Source: G963667675 sp965197565
GTDB taxonomy: Bacteria; Chloroflexota; Dehalococcoidia; Lucifugimonadales; UBA3495
Assembly (NCBI GenBank): GCA_965197565.1
Contig: CBDANK010000002.1
Coordinates: 558,001 to 622,000, forward strand
DNA: 64,000 nt
Reading direction: 5' to 3'
Numbering within the stretch: position 1 is the first letter of the stretch; every line of letters begins with the position of its first letter. Positions 34,237 through 42,848 of the stretch are shown piece by piece. The notes beneath the pieces are model-generated. The model saw nothing but the letters and a program-made list of their open reading frames with translations, had not been told where the DNA came from and searched no databases. The translations under genes were made by a program, and so were the position numbers.

Positions 34237-36432
34237 CTAAGGAGACGGGCCGTCCTCTTGCGCCCCTGCTGTTGCCATTTCCTCCTCCGGGACCGTTGAG
34301 GGCGGCGTCAGGGGCATTTCGACAATCATCTCGGTGAACTGGCCCGGTTCTGATTCGACGCGAATGGCGCCGCCGTGTTTCCGCACGATGTCGCTGGACA
34401 TGGCGAGGCCGAGGCCCGTACCCTGATTGGTGGGCTTGGTGGTGAAGAAGGGGTTGAATATCTTTTCTATGACGTCGGGGGGAATCCCGTTCCCATTGTC
34501 CCTTATGCGGATTTCCGCATGGTCCTCTCCTCGATGGGTAATGAGCAACAGCGTTGGCATATAGGGGCCGCCATTTGCTTCTGCGGCGGCGCGCCGTTTC
34601 TCGTCGGTGGCGTAGCAGGCGTTGCTCACCATGTTCAGAAAGACCCGCCCCAACTCCTGAGGGATTACTTCCAGTTCACCCATCTCCGGATCGAAGTCAT
34701 GCTGCAGGTCCAACTGGAAATTCGGGTCGACGGCCCGGGCGCTGTGGTAGGCCAAGCGTGCGTGTTCATCGAGCAGGTTGTTAATGTTGATAGACTGCAC
34801 CTCCCCCGAGTCTCTACCCATGAGAAGCATGTCGTTGACGATTCTGTCGGCCCGTTGCCCGTGGGACTGGATGCGTTCCAGATTATCGCTCAAGTCTCCA
34901 AAGATCACTCCAACCAACCCTCTCTGTTCGTCGGTTAGCGTCGCGCCCTCCTCATTGAGGACCTCTTGCAGTTCCTTAACAAGCTCTCCCGAAACCTCGG
35001 AGAAGTTGTTGACGAAGTTCAACGGGTTCCGTATCTCGTGGGCCACCCCCGCCGTCAGCTCACCCAGAGCCGCCAGTTTTTCGCGCATAACAATCTGGTC
35101 CTGCGCCAAGCGTAGGTCCTCCAGCACCACTTCCAGTTCCTCATTCTTTCCTTTCAGTTCGTCCGCCAGCTTTTCCACTAGGTTCAGACGCTGCACTTCT
35201 AGGGCATGACGACGGAAGACCTCCAAAGCAGCGGCCATTTCGGCCACCTCATCCCGGCCCTCGATCTCCACCCTGGCCTCCAGGTCGCCCCCGGCCATGC
35301 GCCGCATCCAATCGGATAGGAGCTTCAAGCGGCGCACCAGCATCCGCCCTACGAAAAGCCAGGCGATGAGCAAAGCGCCGGCAATGCTTATGCCGCTAAT
35401 GACCAGAAGGAGAGTGCGTCCCGTTAGTATCGCGTCGCTGGAAGCTTGGGTCGCCGCTTGCGCGCTGGCCCGGGCCGTAGTCACCAGCCCGTTCACCTCC
35501 TCCACTAGGTCGATGGCGATGTCGCGGTTGCTCACTACCAACTCCTGCTGACTCTCCGCCAAGGTCAGCCGCCGGGCCAGCAAGTCAAAACCGCTTCCCT
35601 CCCCAATTCCCAACTCGGACAGTCTGGCGAAGATGGGCGACACTTGTTCTCGTAGGGGCGACCCTTCAAGAGCGGACAGGTTCCGCTCCATGCGGCTTAT
35701 GGCAGCCTCGAACCGCTCCCGCAGCGGCTCGATCAGCGACGCTTGAGAAAGAGTGAAAGCGTTTGCCAAAAGCTCCATTGCAATGTTGCCGTCCACCTGC
35801 AACTGGGCCAGATGCCGGTAGTGGCCGAACTCCTGCTCGGAGAAATGTTCCGAGCGCGGCGCCGGAGGTTCCGCACGGCTGCGATAACCCGTCATTGTGT
35901 AGAAGAGCTGGTCGTCAATCGCCGGAACGACTATGCCGTCCAACTGAGTGCGTAATTTCGTCAACTCCGCTCCCAGGGTTTCGCTGCCCGCAGTCAATGT
36001 AAAGGACTCGCGGGTCTGCTCTTTGATGGCCTCGATGTTAAAAATCAGACTGTCGGCGTGGTCCCGAATTATGGCAAAGCTCTCGTCCCCCGAGTTCCCC
36101 TCCTCCAAAAGGGTCAACTGCTCCTCGAAAGCCGTGTATGCCTCATCGATGCTGAAGGACACTTGGGCAAACTCTTGCTCCGTCGTGGCGGCGGTCAGAC
36201 GCGGAGTTGCCGCCACGAGGATCCCGCTGTACTGGGCCACCTCGAAGGAGGCCGCAATATCCGGGATACTGTCCTCATTCACACGGCTCTGCACATCTCC
36301 TACCCGATTGAACGATAACCACCCCACCAGGCTGGCGCATACGGTCAGGGCCACCGCTCCCCAGATAGCTAGTTGGAGTTGCGTGGAGATGCGAGAACCG
36401 CTTTGCAGCAGCCGTTTCAGGCGTTCTTTCAC
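34237..36432 (-). CDS. TorS-like membrane histidine kinase
   Basis: 731 aa. TM1 is at about 21-41, then a roughly 300-residue extracytoplasmic region predicted all-helical, TM2 at about 341-362, a HAMP domain (364-418), a short coiled coil (420-450), HisKA with H465 in GVAHEIRNPLNFVNNFSE, and HATPase with MVSNACYATDEKRR, IRDNGNGIP, FNPFFTTKP and GTGLGLAMS. The long helical sensor and the neighbouring binding-protein gene recall TorS/TorT, where a periplasmic protein controls the kinase. Its ATG overlaps the stop of that binding protein by 4 bp. It likely phosphorylates the receiver domain of the SpoIIE-type phosphatase encoded first in this operon. Confidence 0.88.
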   Translation of the reverse strand: MKERLKRLLQSGSRISTQLQLAIWGAVALTVCASLVGWLSFNRVGDVQSRVNEDSIPDIAASFEVAQYSGILVAATPRLTAATTEQEFAQVSFSIDEAYTAFEEQLTLLEEGNSGDESFAIIRDHADSLIFNIEAIKEQTRESFTLTAGSETLGAELTKLRTQLDGIVVPAIDDQLFYTMTGYRSRAEPPAPRSEHFSEQEFGHYRHLAQLQVDGNIAMELLANAFTLSQASLIEPLRERFEAAISRMERNLSALEGSPLREQVSPIFARLSELGIGEGSGFDLLARRLTLAESQQELVVSNRDIAIDLVEEVNGLVTTARASAQAATQASSDAILTGRTLLLVISGISIAGALLIAWLFVGRMLVRRLKLLSDWMRRMAGGDLEARVEIEGRDEVAEMAAALEVFRRHALEVQRLNLVEKLADELKGKNEELEVVLEDLRLAQDQIVMREKLAALGELTAGVAHEIRNPLNFVNNFSEVSGELVKELQEVLNEEGATLTDEQRGLVGVIFGDLSDNLERIQSHGQRADRIVNDMLLMGRDSGEVQSININNLLDEHARLAYHSARAVDPNFQLDLQHDFDPEMGELEVIPQELGRVFLNMVSNACYATDEKRRAAAEANGGPYMPTLLLITHRGEDHAEIRIRDNGNGIPPDVIEKIFNPFFTTKPTNQGTGLGLAMSSDIVRKHGGAIRVESEPGQFTEMIVEMPLTPPSTVPEEEMATAGAQEDGPSP

Positions 36433-37724
36433 CGCTCTGCATCCCGCAAACTATTGATGGAGTGGTAACGGCCGTCGGACCCGATCACGGTCAGAAAGAC
36501 GGCGTCGGACCCTTGGTTGTCATCGTCCCCATAGCGGAGGTCGAACCCGTCGAGGCCGGTGATATTCCTGCTGTGCAGACTGTCCAGAAAGCAGGCCCGG
36601 TCCACCTTCCGCCCGCAAATCCGTAGACCGGCGATAGCCAGGCGGCCCGCCAGGTAGCCTTCCAAGGAGACGAAGCCGGGCACGGCGTCGGGGGCGTAGG
36701 CCGACATGGCGTTGAGGTAGGAAGCAACAACGGGTATGGAATCATCCATTGGGAAAGGCACCACCTGAGTTACGAAGACCCCGGCCCCCTCGGGACCAAG
36801 CTCTAGGGCCAAGGCGTTGCTGCCTACAAAAGAGATGGTCATGAAAACGGAGTCCAACCCGGTGTGCCGGGCCCACTCGATTAGCTCTGCCACCGGCTGG
36901 TAGGCTCCCACCATGATTACTGCTTCGGGAGACCCCTGGCTCAAATCCAAAAGGGCCGTCTTCACCGCCAGGGTATTCCGGGTATACAGCCCAACAGCCG
37001 CCGGTTCCATTTCCCGGCGTTCCAGGGCGTTTATGACCCCGTGGTAGCCGGCGCGGCCATAGGAGTCGTCCTGGTACATTATGCCAATGCGCTCGATCCC
37101 CAAGTCCTCCGTCAACCGGGCCACCATCTCCTCGGTCTCCTGGTTGTAAGAGGCCCGCAGGTTGATCACGGTTTCCCACTTGGCGTCTCGCAGAAAGGCC
37201 GCCCCGGTAAAGGGGGCAATGTAGGGGACTCCCCCGGCCTCAGCCACTGGGACCGCCGAGCGCGAGGTGGGGGTGCCCACGGCGCCGATCAGCGCGAAAA
37301 TTCCCTCCTCTTTTATCAGGTTGGTGGTGTTGACTATGGCGGCTTCGGGTTCGTAGGCGTCGTCGCGCGAGGTCAGTTCCACCATCCTGCCGTGGACGCC
37401 GCCGGCGTCGTTTGCCTCTTTGAAGGCCGCCAGGATGCCTTTCCTCATGTTGATTCCAAGCTCTCGGGCGGGGCCGCTAAAAGCAGCCGACTGGCCAAAG
37501 AGAATCCGTTGGCCGAAGACGCCGGTTTCCCCAGGAGGCGGATTGCCGCTCTCAGGCGTAGGCATCCTCTCGCCAGCGTCGTTTATCCTTGCGCCGTTCT
37601 GGCTGGCGTCCGTGGCGCCGAGGAAAAACCAGGCCCCCAGGATGAAGGCCACCGTAAGGGCTACTCCTCCCCCGATGCCCAGCACAAACAGTAAGTCCGT
37701 TGGCAACCGTGGGATCCCCCTCAC
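36429..37724 (-). CDS. Membrane-tethered LivK/TorT-like periplasmic binding protein
   Basis: 431 aa. Residues 8-36 form a hydrophobic segment (LLFVLGIGGGVALTVAFILG) without a lipobox, so it is probably an uncleaved anchor. A low-complexity linker leads to a type I periplasmic-binding fold of the branched-chain amino acid kind: ILFGQSAAFSGPARELGINM, GVHGRMVELTSRDDAYEPEA, ALIGAVGTPTSRSAVPVAE and IGIMYQDDSYGRAGYHGV. No permease or ATPase gene is nearby. Both ends overlap neighbouring genes by 4 bp (kinase RsbW-like upstream, histidine kinase downstream), so it most likely acts as a ligand sensor for the kinase rather than in transport. Confidence 0.85.
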   Translation of the reverse strand: MRGIPRLPTDLLFVLGIGGGVALTVAFILGAWFFLGATDASQNGARINDAGERMPTPESGNPPPGETGVFGQRILFGQSAAFSGPARELGINMRKGILAAFKEANDAGGVHGRMVELTSRDDAYEPEAAIVNTTNLIKEEGIFALIGAVGTPTSRSAVPVAEAGGVPYIAPFTGAAFLRDAKWETVINLRASYNQETEEMVARLTEDLGIERIGIMYQDDSYGRAGYHGVINALERREMEPAAVGLYTRNTLAVKTALLDLSQGSPEAVIMVGAYQPVAELIEWARHTGLDSVFMTISFVGSNALALELGPEGAGVFVTQVVPFPMDDSIPVVASYLNAMSAYAPDAVPGFVSLEGYLAGRLAIAGLRICGRKVDRACFLDSLHSRNITGLDGFDLRYGDDDNQGSDAVFLTVIGSDGRYHSINSLRDAER

Positions 37725-38140
37725 TCAACCCTGCGCTTAACCAGAGTCAGACGGTTTCTGCCCCCCTCCCGCCTATAGCGCAGGTCATCCATCATCGTAC
37801 GCACAAAATGAATGCCGAGCCCCCCCACCGGTCTGTCGTTCAGAGACTCCATAACGTGGGGTAGGGGCGCGTCATTCAACGGGTCGAAGGGCTTGCCATC
37901 GTCCGTGATCTCGATGGTCAGGGCCTCCGTGTCCGAGGTCAATTCAATTTCAACCTCGTGGAAACCGTCCTCGTGCCCGTAGTTCACCACGTTAAGCCAC
38001 AACTCCTCCAGGACCAGATTCACCTGGAAAGTGAGGCTGGCAGGCCAGTTGTCATCCCCCCCGAAATCCTCTATAGCCGCTGCGAGGCGTTCCAGTTCCT
38101 CCAGCCTGGTTTCGACAATTAGACTCAGCTTCGCGCTCAA
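37721..38140 (-). CDS. RsbW/SpoIIAB-like serine kinase (anti-sigma-type HATPase)
   Basis: 139 aa, one GHKL ATPase domain. The N box is in NLVLEELWLNVVNYGHEDG, G1 in ITDDGKPFDPL and G2 in PVGGLGIHFVRTMMDDLRY. Such proteins phosphorylate STAS antagonists and sequester sigma factors or other targets. It overlaps the phosphatase gene upstream and the binding-protein gene downstream by 4 bp each, and a STAS gene lies nearby, giving the full set of a partner switch. The controlled target is not in the window. Confidence 0.87.
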   Translation of the reverse strand: MSAKLSLIVETRLEELERLAAAIEDFGGDDNWPASLTFQVNLVLEELWLNVVNYGHEDGFHEVEIELTSDTEALTIEITDDGKPFDPLNDAPLPHVMESLNDRPVGGLGIHFVRTMMDDLRYRREGGRNRLTLVKRRVE

Positions 38141-39312
38141 GGGGAAGCCTCATTGCAATAAAGGACTAGGCAGGTGATGTCGTCGGACTGAGGGGTCTCG
38201 CCAGCAAAGGCGTTTACGGCTTCAAAAACCGCCGCGGTGGTCTCCTCAGGGTCCCGTGGAGGATTGGCTTGAAAGAATTGGCTTAGGGAGTCCAGGCCGA
38301 ACTCCTCATCTTCACTATTCATAGCCTCGGTCACACCGTCCGTGTAGAAAATTACCGTATCCCCAGTGGACAGGGTCACCGTGTTCTGCTTGTACGGTAG
38401 GCCCGACACAACCCCCAGGGCGATCCCGCCGGTCAAGGGAAGCAACGCGGAGGTCCCGTCGGCATGGACTACCAGGGGACTGTTGTGACCCCCGTTGGCG
38501 TAGGTTAGCTCTCTGCTGGAAGGATCGTACACCGCATACAGAACGGTGACGAACATGCCGCCTTCGTTGTCTTCTAGCAGCAAATCGTTAACTTCGCGGA
38601 GCACCTCACCCGGGGAATCAAGGCCGATAGCGGCGCCCTTCAATAGAGTGCGGCTGGACATCATGAAGAGGGCGGCCGGCACGCCTTTGTCCGATACGTC
38701 CGCCACCGAAAGGCCGATCCGCCCGTCGCTCAGGTACAGCACATCAAAGAAATCGCCTCCCACGTTGCGCGCCGCCTGCATCTTGCCGTACACCGTGTAG
38801 TTGAGGTGCTTGGGAAACTGGGTCGGAAGTATGGACTGCTGCATTCCCCGGGCTACGTCCAACTCGTTCTGCAGCGCCACCAGCTTGTCACGAGATTCGA
38901 GGGCCTCTCGCCATTCGGCCATATTGCGCAGCGTCCGGTCGATAGTTACTTGCAAGTCTTCAAAATCGACGGGTTTGGTGACGAAGTCGAATGCGCCGCG
39001 ATTCATGGCCGTGCGTATATTCTTCATATCGCCGTAGGCCGAAATTATCACCGACCTGATGTTGGGGTCTACCTTGGGTATCTGCTCCAGCAGCGTGAGG
39101 CCGTCCATCCGAGGCATGTTGATGTCCGAGAGCACCATGTCGATGCCGTCGTCTTGGTGCAGCTTCTCCAAAGCCTCCACGCCGTTTTGGGCGAAGACGA
39201 ATTCATAGCGGCCCGCTCGGATATGCCGGCGCATACGCTGCAGCATGAGGGGCTCCAAGTCCGGCTCGTCGTCAACCACCAGAATCTTGTACGTTTCTTG
39301 CATTGATGTCAT
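38137..39312 (-). CDS. Response regulator with SpoIIE/RsbU-type PP2C phosphatase
   Basis: 391 aa. The receiver domain (1-125) has the acidic pair in VVDDEPD, phosphoacceptor D63 in MVLSDINMPRMDG, and Lys in FVTKPVDFED. A coiled linker (about 130-165) joins it to a PP2C domain with the metal motif NVGGDFFDVLYL, VADVSDKGVPAALFM, YANGGHNSPLVV, FYTDGVTEAMN and QSDDITCLVL. Phosphorylation by the operon's histidine kinase should activate dephosphorylation of the STAS protein. It is first in a chain of four genes, each overlapping the next by 4 bp. Confidence 0.92.
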   Translation of the reverse strand: MTSMQETYKILVVDDEPDLEPLMLQRMRRHIRAGRYEFVFAQNGVEALEKLHQDDGIDMVLSDINMPRMDGLTLLEQIPKVDPNIRSVIISAYGDMKNIRTAMNRGAFDFVTKPVDFEDLQVTIDRTLRNMAEWREALESRDKLVALQNELDVARGMQQSILPTQFPKHLNYTVYGKMQAARNVGGDFFDVLYLSDGRIGLSVADVSDKGVPAALFMMSSRTLLKGAAIGLDSPGEVLREVNDLLLEDNEGGMFVTVLYAVYDPSSRELTYANGGHNSPLVVHADGTSALLPLTGGIALGVVSGLPYKQNTVTLSTGDTVIFYTDGVTEAMNSEDEEFGLDSLSQFFQANPPRDPEETTAAVFEAVNAFAGETPQSDDITCLVLYCNEASP

Positions 39313-39590
39313 TCCGCGCGCTTATACCTTGCGTTTGCCAATTTTCTCCTTACTGACTCATGAACGATAAACTAAACCCCGACACTTCTCCATCGTCACT
39401 ACCGTGAAAATAGGCGGTTGAACCACCGGAGAGCGGGAGCCGCCGCCGTGTAGGGGCGATTCGCTCCTACTGCACACATTTTGATTCCGGATACGTAGCC
39501 TGGTTTAGATATTTACTCACGGCTTAGTAATTCCGTGCTTGCCGAAAAGGGTGTCCTTGCCGTGGGCGCCTGGGAAAAGTCCGGAGTTGA
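39313..39590. repeat. Gap with an inverted copy of the 19.7-kb repeat
   Basis: At about 39400-39465 gtgaaaataggcggttgaac is followed by caccggagagcgggag and a gtaggggcg segment. This matches, inverted, the repeat at about 19668-19730. It lies between the STAS gene and the phosphatase gene, both on the minus strand. No gene is supported here. Confidence 0.55.
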
Positions 39591-39929
39591 TCAATTATTG
39601 AATACGGCTAGGGCCTCGGCCTGAGAAGGATGAATGGAGATGATCTTGTCGAAACCACTGATCTCGAAGACTTCCTGTATCGATTCCGAGAGCGAACAGA
39701 TCGCAAATTTCCTGTTCTGCCCTTGCAACGCCTTGGCGAGCAACAGAATCACCCGCAGGCCCGCACTGCTGATGTATGATAGCTGTTCCATATCCAGGAT
39801 TACGGCGCACTCATTAGAGTCTATGGCAGCCTCTAAAGCTGTCTGGAATTCACGGGCATTGGCGCCATCGACCCGTCCATCCGTTTTGGCGATTAAAGTA
39901 TCCCCTTGTCGCTTCGTCTCAACTTCCAT
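39591..39929 (-). CDS. STAS-domain anti-sigma factor antagonist
   Basis: 112 aa from the ATG at 39929 (taaggag upstream). It is a single STAS domain with the phosphorylatable serine region LSYISSAGLRVILLLAKALQ (S54/S55) after the strand ECAVILDMEQL. In partner switching, unphosphorylated STAS binds the RsbW-like kinase and releases its target. It sits 280 bp upstream of the phosphatase operon in the same orientation, so it may share regulation or be transcribed separately. Confidence 0.9.
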   Translation of the reverse strand: MEVETKRQGDTLIAKTDGRVDGANAREFQTALEAAIDSNECAVILDMEQLSYISSAGLRVILLLAKALQGQNRKFAICSLSESIQEVFEISGFDKIISIHPSQAEALAVFNN

Positions 39930-40422
39930 TGCGTGTATCTCCTTACTGTTACGACTATGGGCCTGGTTGCCTTCATACCTCCCGAATCCATTTCCTTGCA
40001 CGCAAGAGTAGTGACCCCAATTCCGTTTCGGGATTTAGGACACCCAAGCCGCAACTACAACTACCCATAGGACCTAAACCCATATACGCACACCTATCGG
40101 ACCACTCTAAACGGCAGGGCCGGTGCTTCAAGCACAACCGCCGCCGGAAAGACTGCCATCAAGGCACTCATTATACCGTCAACCCGGTAACGGTTAAAGT
40201 GTCGAATGAGTCGTCGACTTCCGCCGCCGCCGGGACGCCCGTTGGGTATCTTGGCTGGGGTCCGACTGAGGCAGGCCGGGGTTCTGGTTATGCCTAAACG
40301 GCGGATAGGCGTTGCGGAGGCGTCGCCGGGTAGGCTAGAATAGCCTATATCCCAAGCGCGACGCCTACCGGGTCCGGCGGTCGCGGCGGTTTGGTGAGCG
40401 TATCTAGGAGAAGGCAAGCACC
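39930..40422. other. Divergent intergenic region, no gene seen
   Basis: About 490 bp between the STAS gene (minus) and the GOLPH3-like gene (plus). It should hold promoters for both directions. I see scattered GC-rich inverted motifs (for example around 40290-40390) but no reading frame or known RNA that I can support. Confidence 0.4.
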
Positions 40423-41073
40423 ATGCTGAGATTCGCCGAGGAAATCATCCTGCTCCTGCTCAACGACGACGACGGAAGGTTCGCGCGGGTGCCCTACTGG
40501 TCGCTGAACTATGCCCTCGCCGGCGGTGTGCTGATGGACCTGGCGTTGGAGAACCGCATCGACACCGACTTGGAAAAGCTGGTCTTGGTCGACGCGACCC
40601 CCATAGGCGACAGCCTGCTCGACGAGACGCTGGCCGACATAGAAGCAGGAGACGATCGCAACGCCCGTTTCTGGGTGGAGCGCACGGCGAACCGCGCCCA
40701 CGCAATCCGCGAGGAGGCTCTCTCTCGGCTGGTCGCTCAAGGCATCCTGGAACGGCGGGACGACCGTTTCCTGTGGGTGTTCCGGTCCAGACGCTACCCG
40801 ACCGTCCACGGCGAGGCAGAGCGCGAGGTGAAGCTGCGCATCATGGGGGTGTTGTTCAGCGACGAGATCCCCCACCCGCGCGACGTGGTGATCATTTGCC
40901 TAGCCGACGCCTGCGGCATCTTCAAGGGGCTGTTGTCCAAGCGGGAGCTGGACCAAGCGTCCACGCGCATCGAGCAGGTGCGCAGGCTGGACCTCATCGG
41001 CCAAGCTATGTCCCTGGCGATCCAAGACATCGAACTACTGATCGCCGCCTCGATGCAGCGGCATCTCTACTGA
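40423..41073 (+). CDS. GOLPH3/VPS74 (GPP34) family protein
   Basis: 216 aa, helical, start at 40423 with aggaga upstream. The family pattern is seen in EEIILLLLNDDDGRFARVPY, followed by LNYALAGGVLMDLALENRID, and in the second half LSRLVAQGILERRDDRFLW with RRYPTV. Eukaryotic members bind phosphatidylinositol-4-phosphate and Golgi enzymes. Bacterial members, common in actinobacteria and Chloroflexota, have no settled function but may bind membrane lipids. No signal peptide. It is likely monocistronic. Confidence 0.82.
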   Translation: MLRFAEEIILLLLNDDDGRFARVPYWSLNYALAGGVLMDLALENRIDTDLEKLVLVDATPIGDSLLDETLADIEAGDDRNARFWVERTANRAHAIREEALSRLVAQGILERRDDRFLWVFRSRRYPTVHGEAEREVKLRIMGVLFSDEIPHPRDVVIICLADACGIFKGLLSKRELDQASTRIEQVRRLDLIGQAMSLAIQDIELLIAASMQRHLY

Positions 41074-41139
41074 CTCGCCCAGATCACCGGCCCGTTACCC
41101 GCGACGCAGCCGTTCCCCGAGCCACTGGCAGCAGGGGAG

Positions 41140-41346
41140 AGCCTGTCCGGCGGAACGAGTCTGACGGCCTTTTGTCAGTATGATTTGCCCACAGCTTACC
41201 AGGTCATCGGGGAAGCCTACGTCGCCGTGCAGCATCACTATGGGGCAACCAAGGCCGATGCACGCTCCGGCCTGGCGGACGTTCTACGCAGCGGGTTGGT
41301 CGCTCCCCTGAATGGACCTACGGTGTCTGAAAGGAGTTCCCTATGA
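41140..41346 (+). other. Possible relic of a small PIN-like gene
   Basis: One frame lacking a usable start reads YQVIGEAYVAVQHHYGATKA then DARSGLADVLRSGLVAPLNG, which has the look of a VapC-like PIN helix pair, and ends at a TGA overlapping the next gene's ATG (ATGA at 41343-41346). There is no ATG, GTG or TTG in frame between the previous stop and this segment that gives a full domain. It may be a degraded gene or chance. Confidence 0.2.
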
Positions 41347-41840
41347 CAGCAATCGAGGAAGGGCTCAACAACAATGCCCGCTACGCCGAGAACTTTGACA
41401 AGGGCAATTTGCCGCTGCCCCCGGCGCGAAATCTGGTGGTCGTCGCCTGCATGGACGCCCGGCTGGACACCCACAAACTTCTGGGTCTGCAAGAAGGCGA
41501 CGCGCACGTGATACGCAACGCAGGAGGAGTGGTCACGGATGACGTTATCCGTTCACTGGTGATTTCTCAGCGCTTATTGGGCACTCGAGAGATCTTGCTA
41601 ATCCACCACACAGACTGTGGAATGTTGACCTTCCGCGACGACGACGTCAAGGACGCCATCGAAGCGGACACCGGCCTTCGGCCGGCCTTTGCATTGGAGG
41701 CGTTCAGAGACCTGGAAAAGGATGTGTCCCAGTCCATATCTCGCATTCAGGCCAGCCCGTTCATTCCTCGCAAAGACCAAGTCCGCGGGTTCATATATGA
41801 CTGCGCCACCGGTCGGCTCAATGAGGTCACCCCGGCCTGA
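41343..41840 (+). CDS. Beta-class carbonic anhydrase
   Basis: 165 aa, start at the ATG at 41343 with aaaggag upstream. It interconverts CO2 and bicarbonate in the cytoplasm. Zinc ligands are C36 in VVACMDARLD (with the D38/R40 dyad) and H89/C92 in IHHTDCGML. This is the short form of the family, without the extra C-terminal domain. The gene lies about 3.5 kb upstream of a SulP transporter and an extracytoplasmic alpha-class enzyme, suggesting a local theme of inorganic carbon handling. Confidence 0.92.
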   Translation: MTAIEEGLNNNARYAENFDKGNLPLPPARNLVVVACMDARLDTHKLLGLQEGDAHVIRNAGGVVTDDVIRSLVISQRLLGTREILLIHHTDCGMLTFRDDDVKDAIEADTGLRPAFALEAFRDLEKDVSQSISRIQASPFIPRKDQVRGFIYDCATGRLNEVTPA

Positions 41841-41853
41841 GCAGTACTGCCTT

Positions 41854-42612
41854 TCAGCCGGCGGTTTTCGCGGGTTGATGCTCCAGAAGGAAATCACGCA
41901 CCTGGTTTATCGTCTTGGCGAACACGTCCTCTGACTCCTTCCAGGGGTATACCGTCACCTGGGCTTTAGGAGCCAACGCCACCAAGTCCATAGCGGCCTC
42001 GTACGAGTGCGCTGGTGTGTCGTCGGGCATGACCAGCATCGGCGTCTGGCACGAGCGCGCAAAGTCCCGCGACACGCTGTACATGAAGTCCGGCTGGACG
42101 CGGTAAAGGTTGTGCAGGTACTCTTCGACAATCTCCATTGTCACGTCAGGCCGCCGGGCGCATAGCTCGGGGGCCCAGCTATCAATGCCGGAGTCATACA
42201 TGGCGTCCGGTGTTTTCGGTGCGTGTCCAACCGGCTGGCAGAACACGCCGGCCACAACGCGCTCGGGCGCCCGCTCAATGAGCTTGAGTGCAAAAGGCCC
42301 GCCGATACAGTAGCCCATGAAGAAGAACTCCTGTATGCCGAGGTGGTCCATCAACCCCAGTTGGTCGTCGGCGAAGGCCCCCCACGGGTCCTGTACCTGG
42401 ACCGGCCCGCTGGACTCTCCGCCAATAGCGTTGCGCTGGTCCATCGTAATGCAGCGGAAGTCGTCCTTGAATACCTCCATCGCGTTGAACACCTGTCTGG
42501 GCCAACCGCTCATTATGGAGTTCAAGCCCCCGCCGGGGGTCACCAGAAGCGGGAAGCCGGCCCCAGTCTCCTCATAGTGGATGCGGACATCGCCTTTGGT
42601 ATAAAACGGCAT
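41854..42612 (-). CDS. Alpha/beta-hydrolase fold protein with Cys at the nucleophile elbow
   Basis: 252 aa. The fold is clear from TGAGFPLLVTPGGGLNSIMS and FRCITMDQRNAIGGES. The elbow MGYCIGGPFALKL places Cys where most hydrolases have Ser, as in dienelactone hydrolases. The acid candidate is in MPDDTPAHS. At the usual catalytic His position the sequence reads VYPWKESEDVFAKTI, with no His, so classic triad chemistry is uncertain. It is convergent with the carbonic anhydrase gene. Substrate unknown. Confidence 0.8.
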   Translation of the reverse strand: MPFYTKGDVRIHYEETGAGFPLLVTPGGGLNSIMSGWPRQVFNAMEVFKDDFRCITMDQRNAIGGESSGPVQVQDPWGAFADDQLGLMDHLGIQEFFFMGYCIGGPFALKLIERAPERVVAGVFCQPVGHAPKTPDAMYDSGIDSWAPELCARRPDVTMEIVEEYLHNLYRVQPDFMYSVSRDFARSCQTPMLVMPDDTPAHSYEAAMDLVALAPKAQVTVYPWKESEDVFAKTINQVRDFLLEHQPAKTAG

Positions 42613-42848
42613 TGCAGTTTCTCCTTCTTGACCCCAGTACCGGCGTCCAAGGCAATTGTAACTTGGGAAGCCGGGTTGTCAAGAAAGAAGCCGCCGGTTG
42701 AAACTGCGGAAGAAGCCGGTATCCTTGAAAGGTGGGAAATGGACGCGGCCGAGGGGCACAAGGCTGATTCTCGCACCGATGCCAAGGGAACGGGAACCAC
42801 CTGCCCGGGGAGACCTTTGCATAGCTGTGTGGTCATGGAGATAAGGAG

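Noticed and set aside
40094..40417. 107-codon minus-strand frame upstream of the GOLPH3-like gene
   Set aside because: Pro/Arg/Gly-rich composition and no motif; it occupies the expected promoter region.
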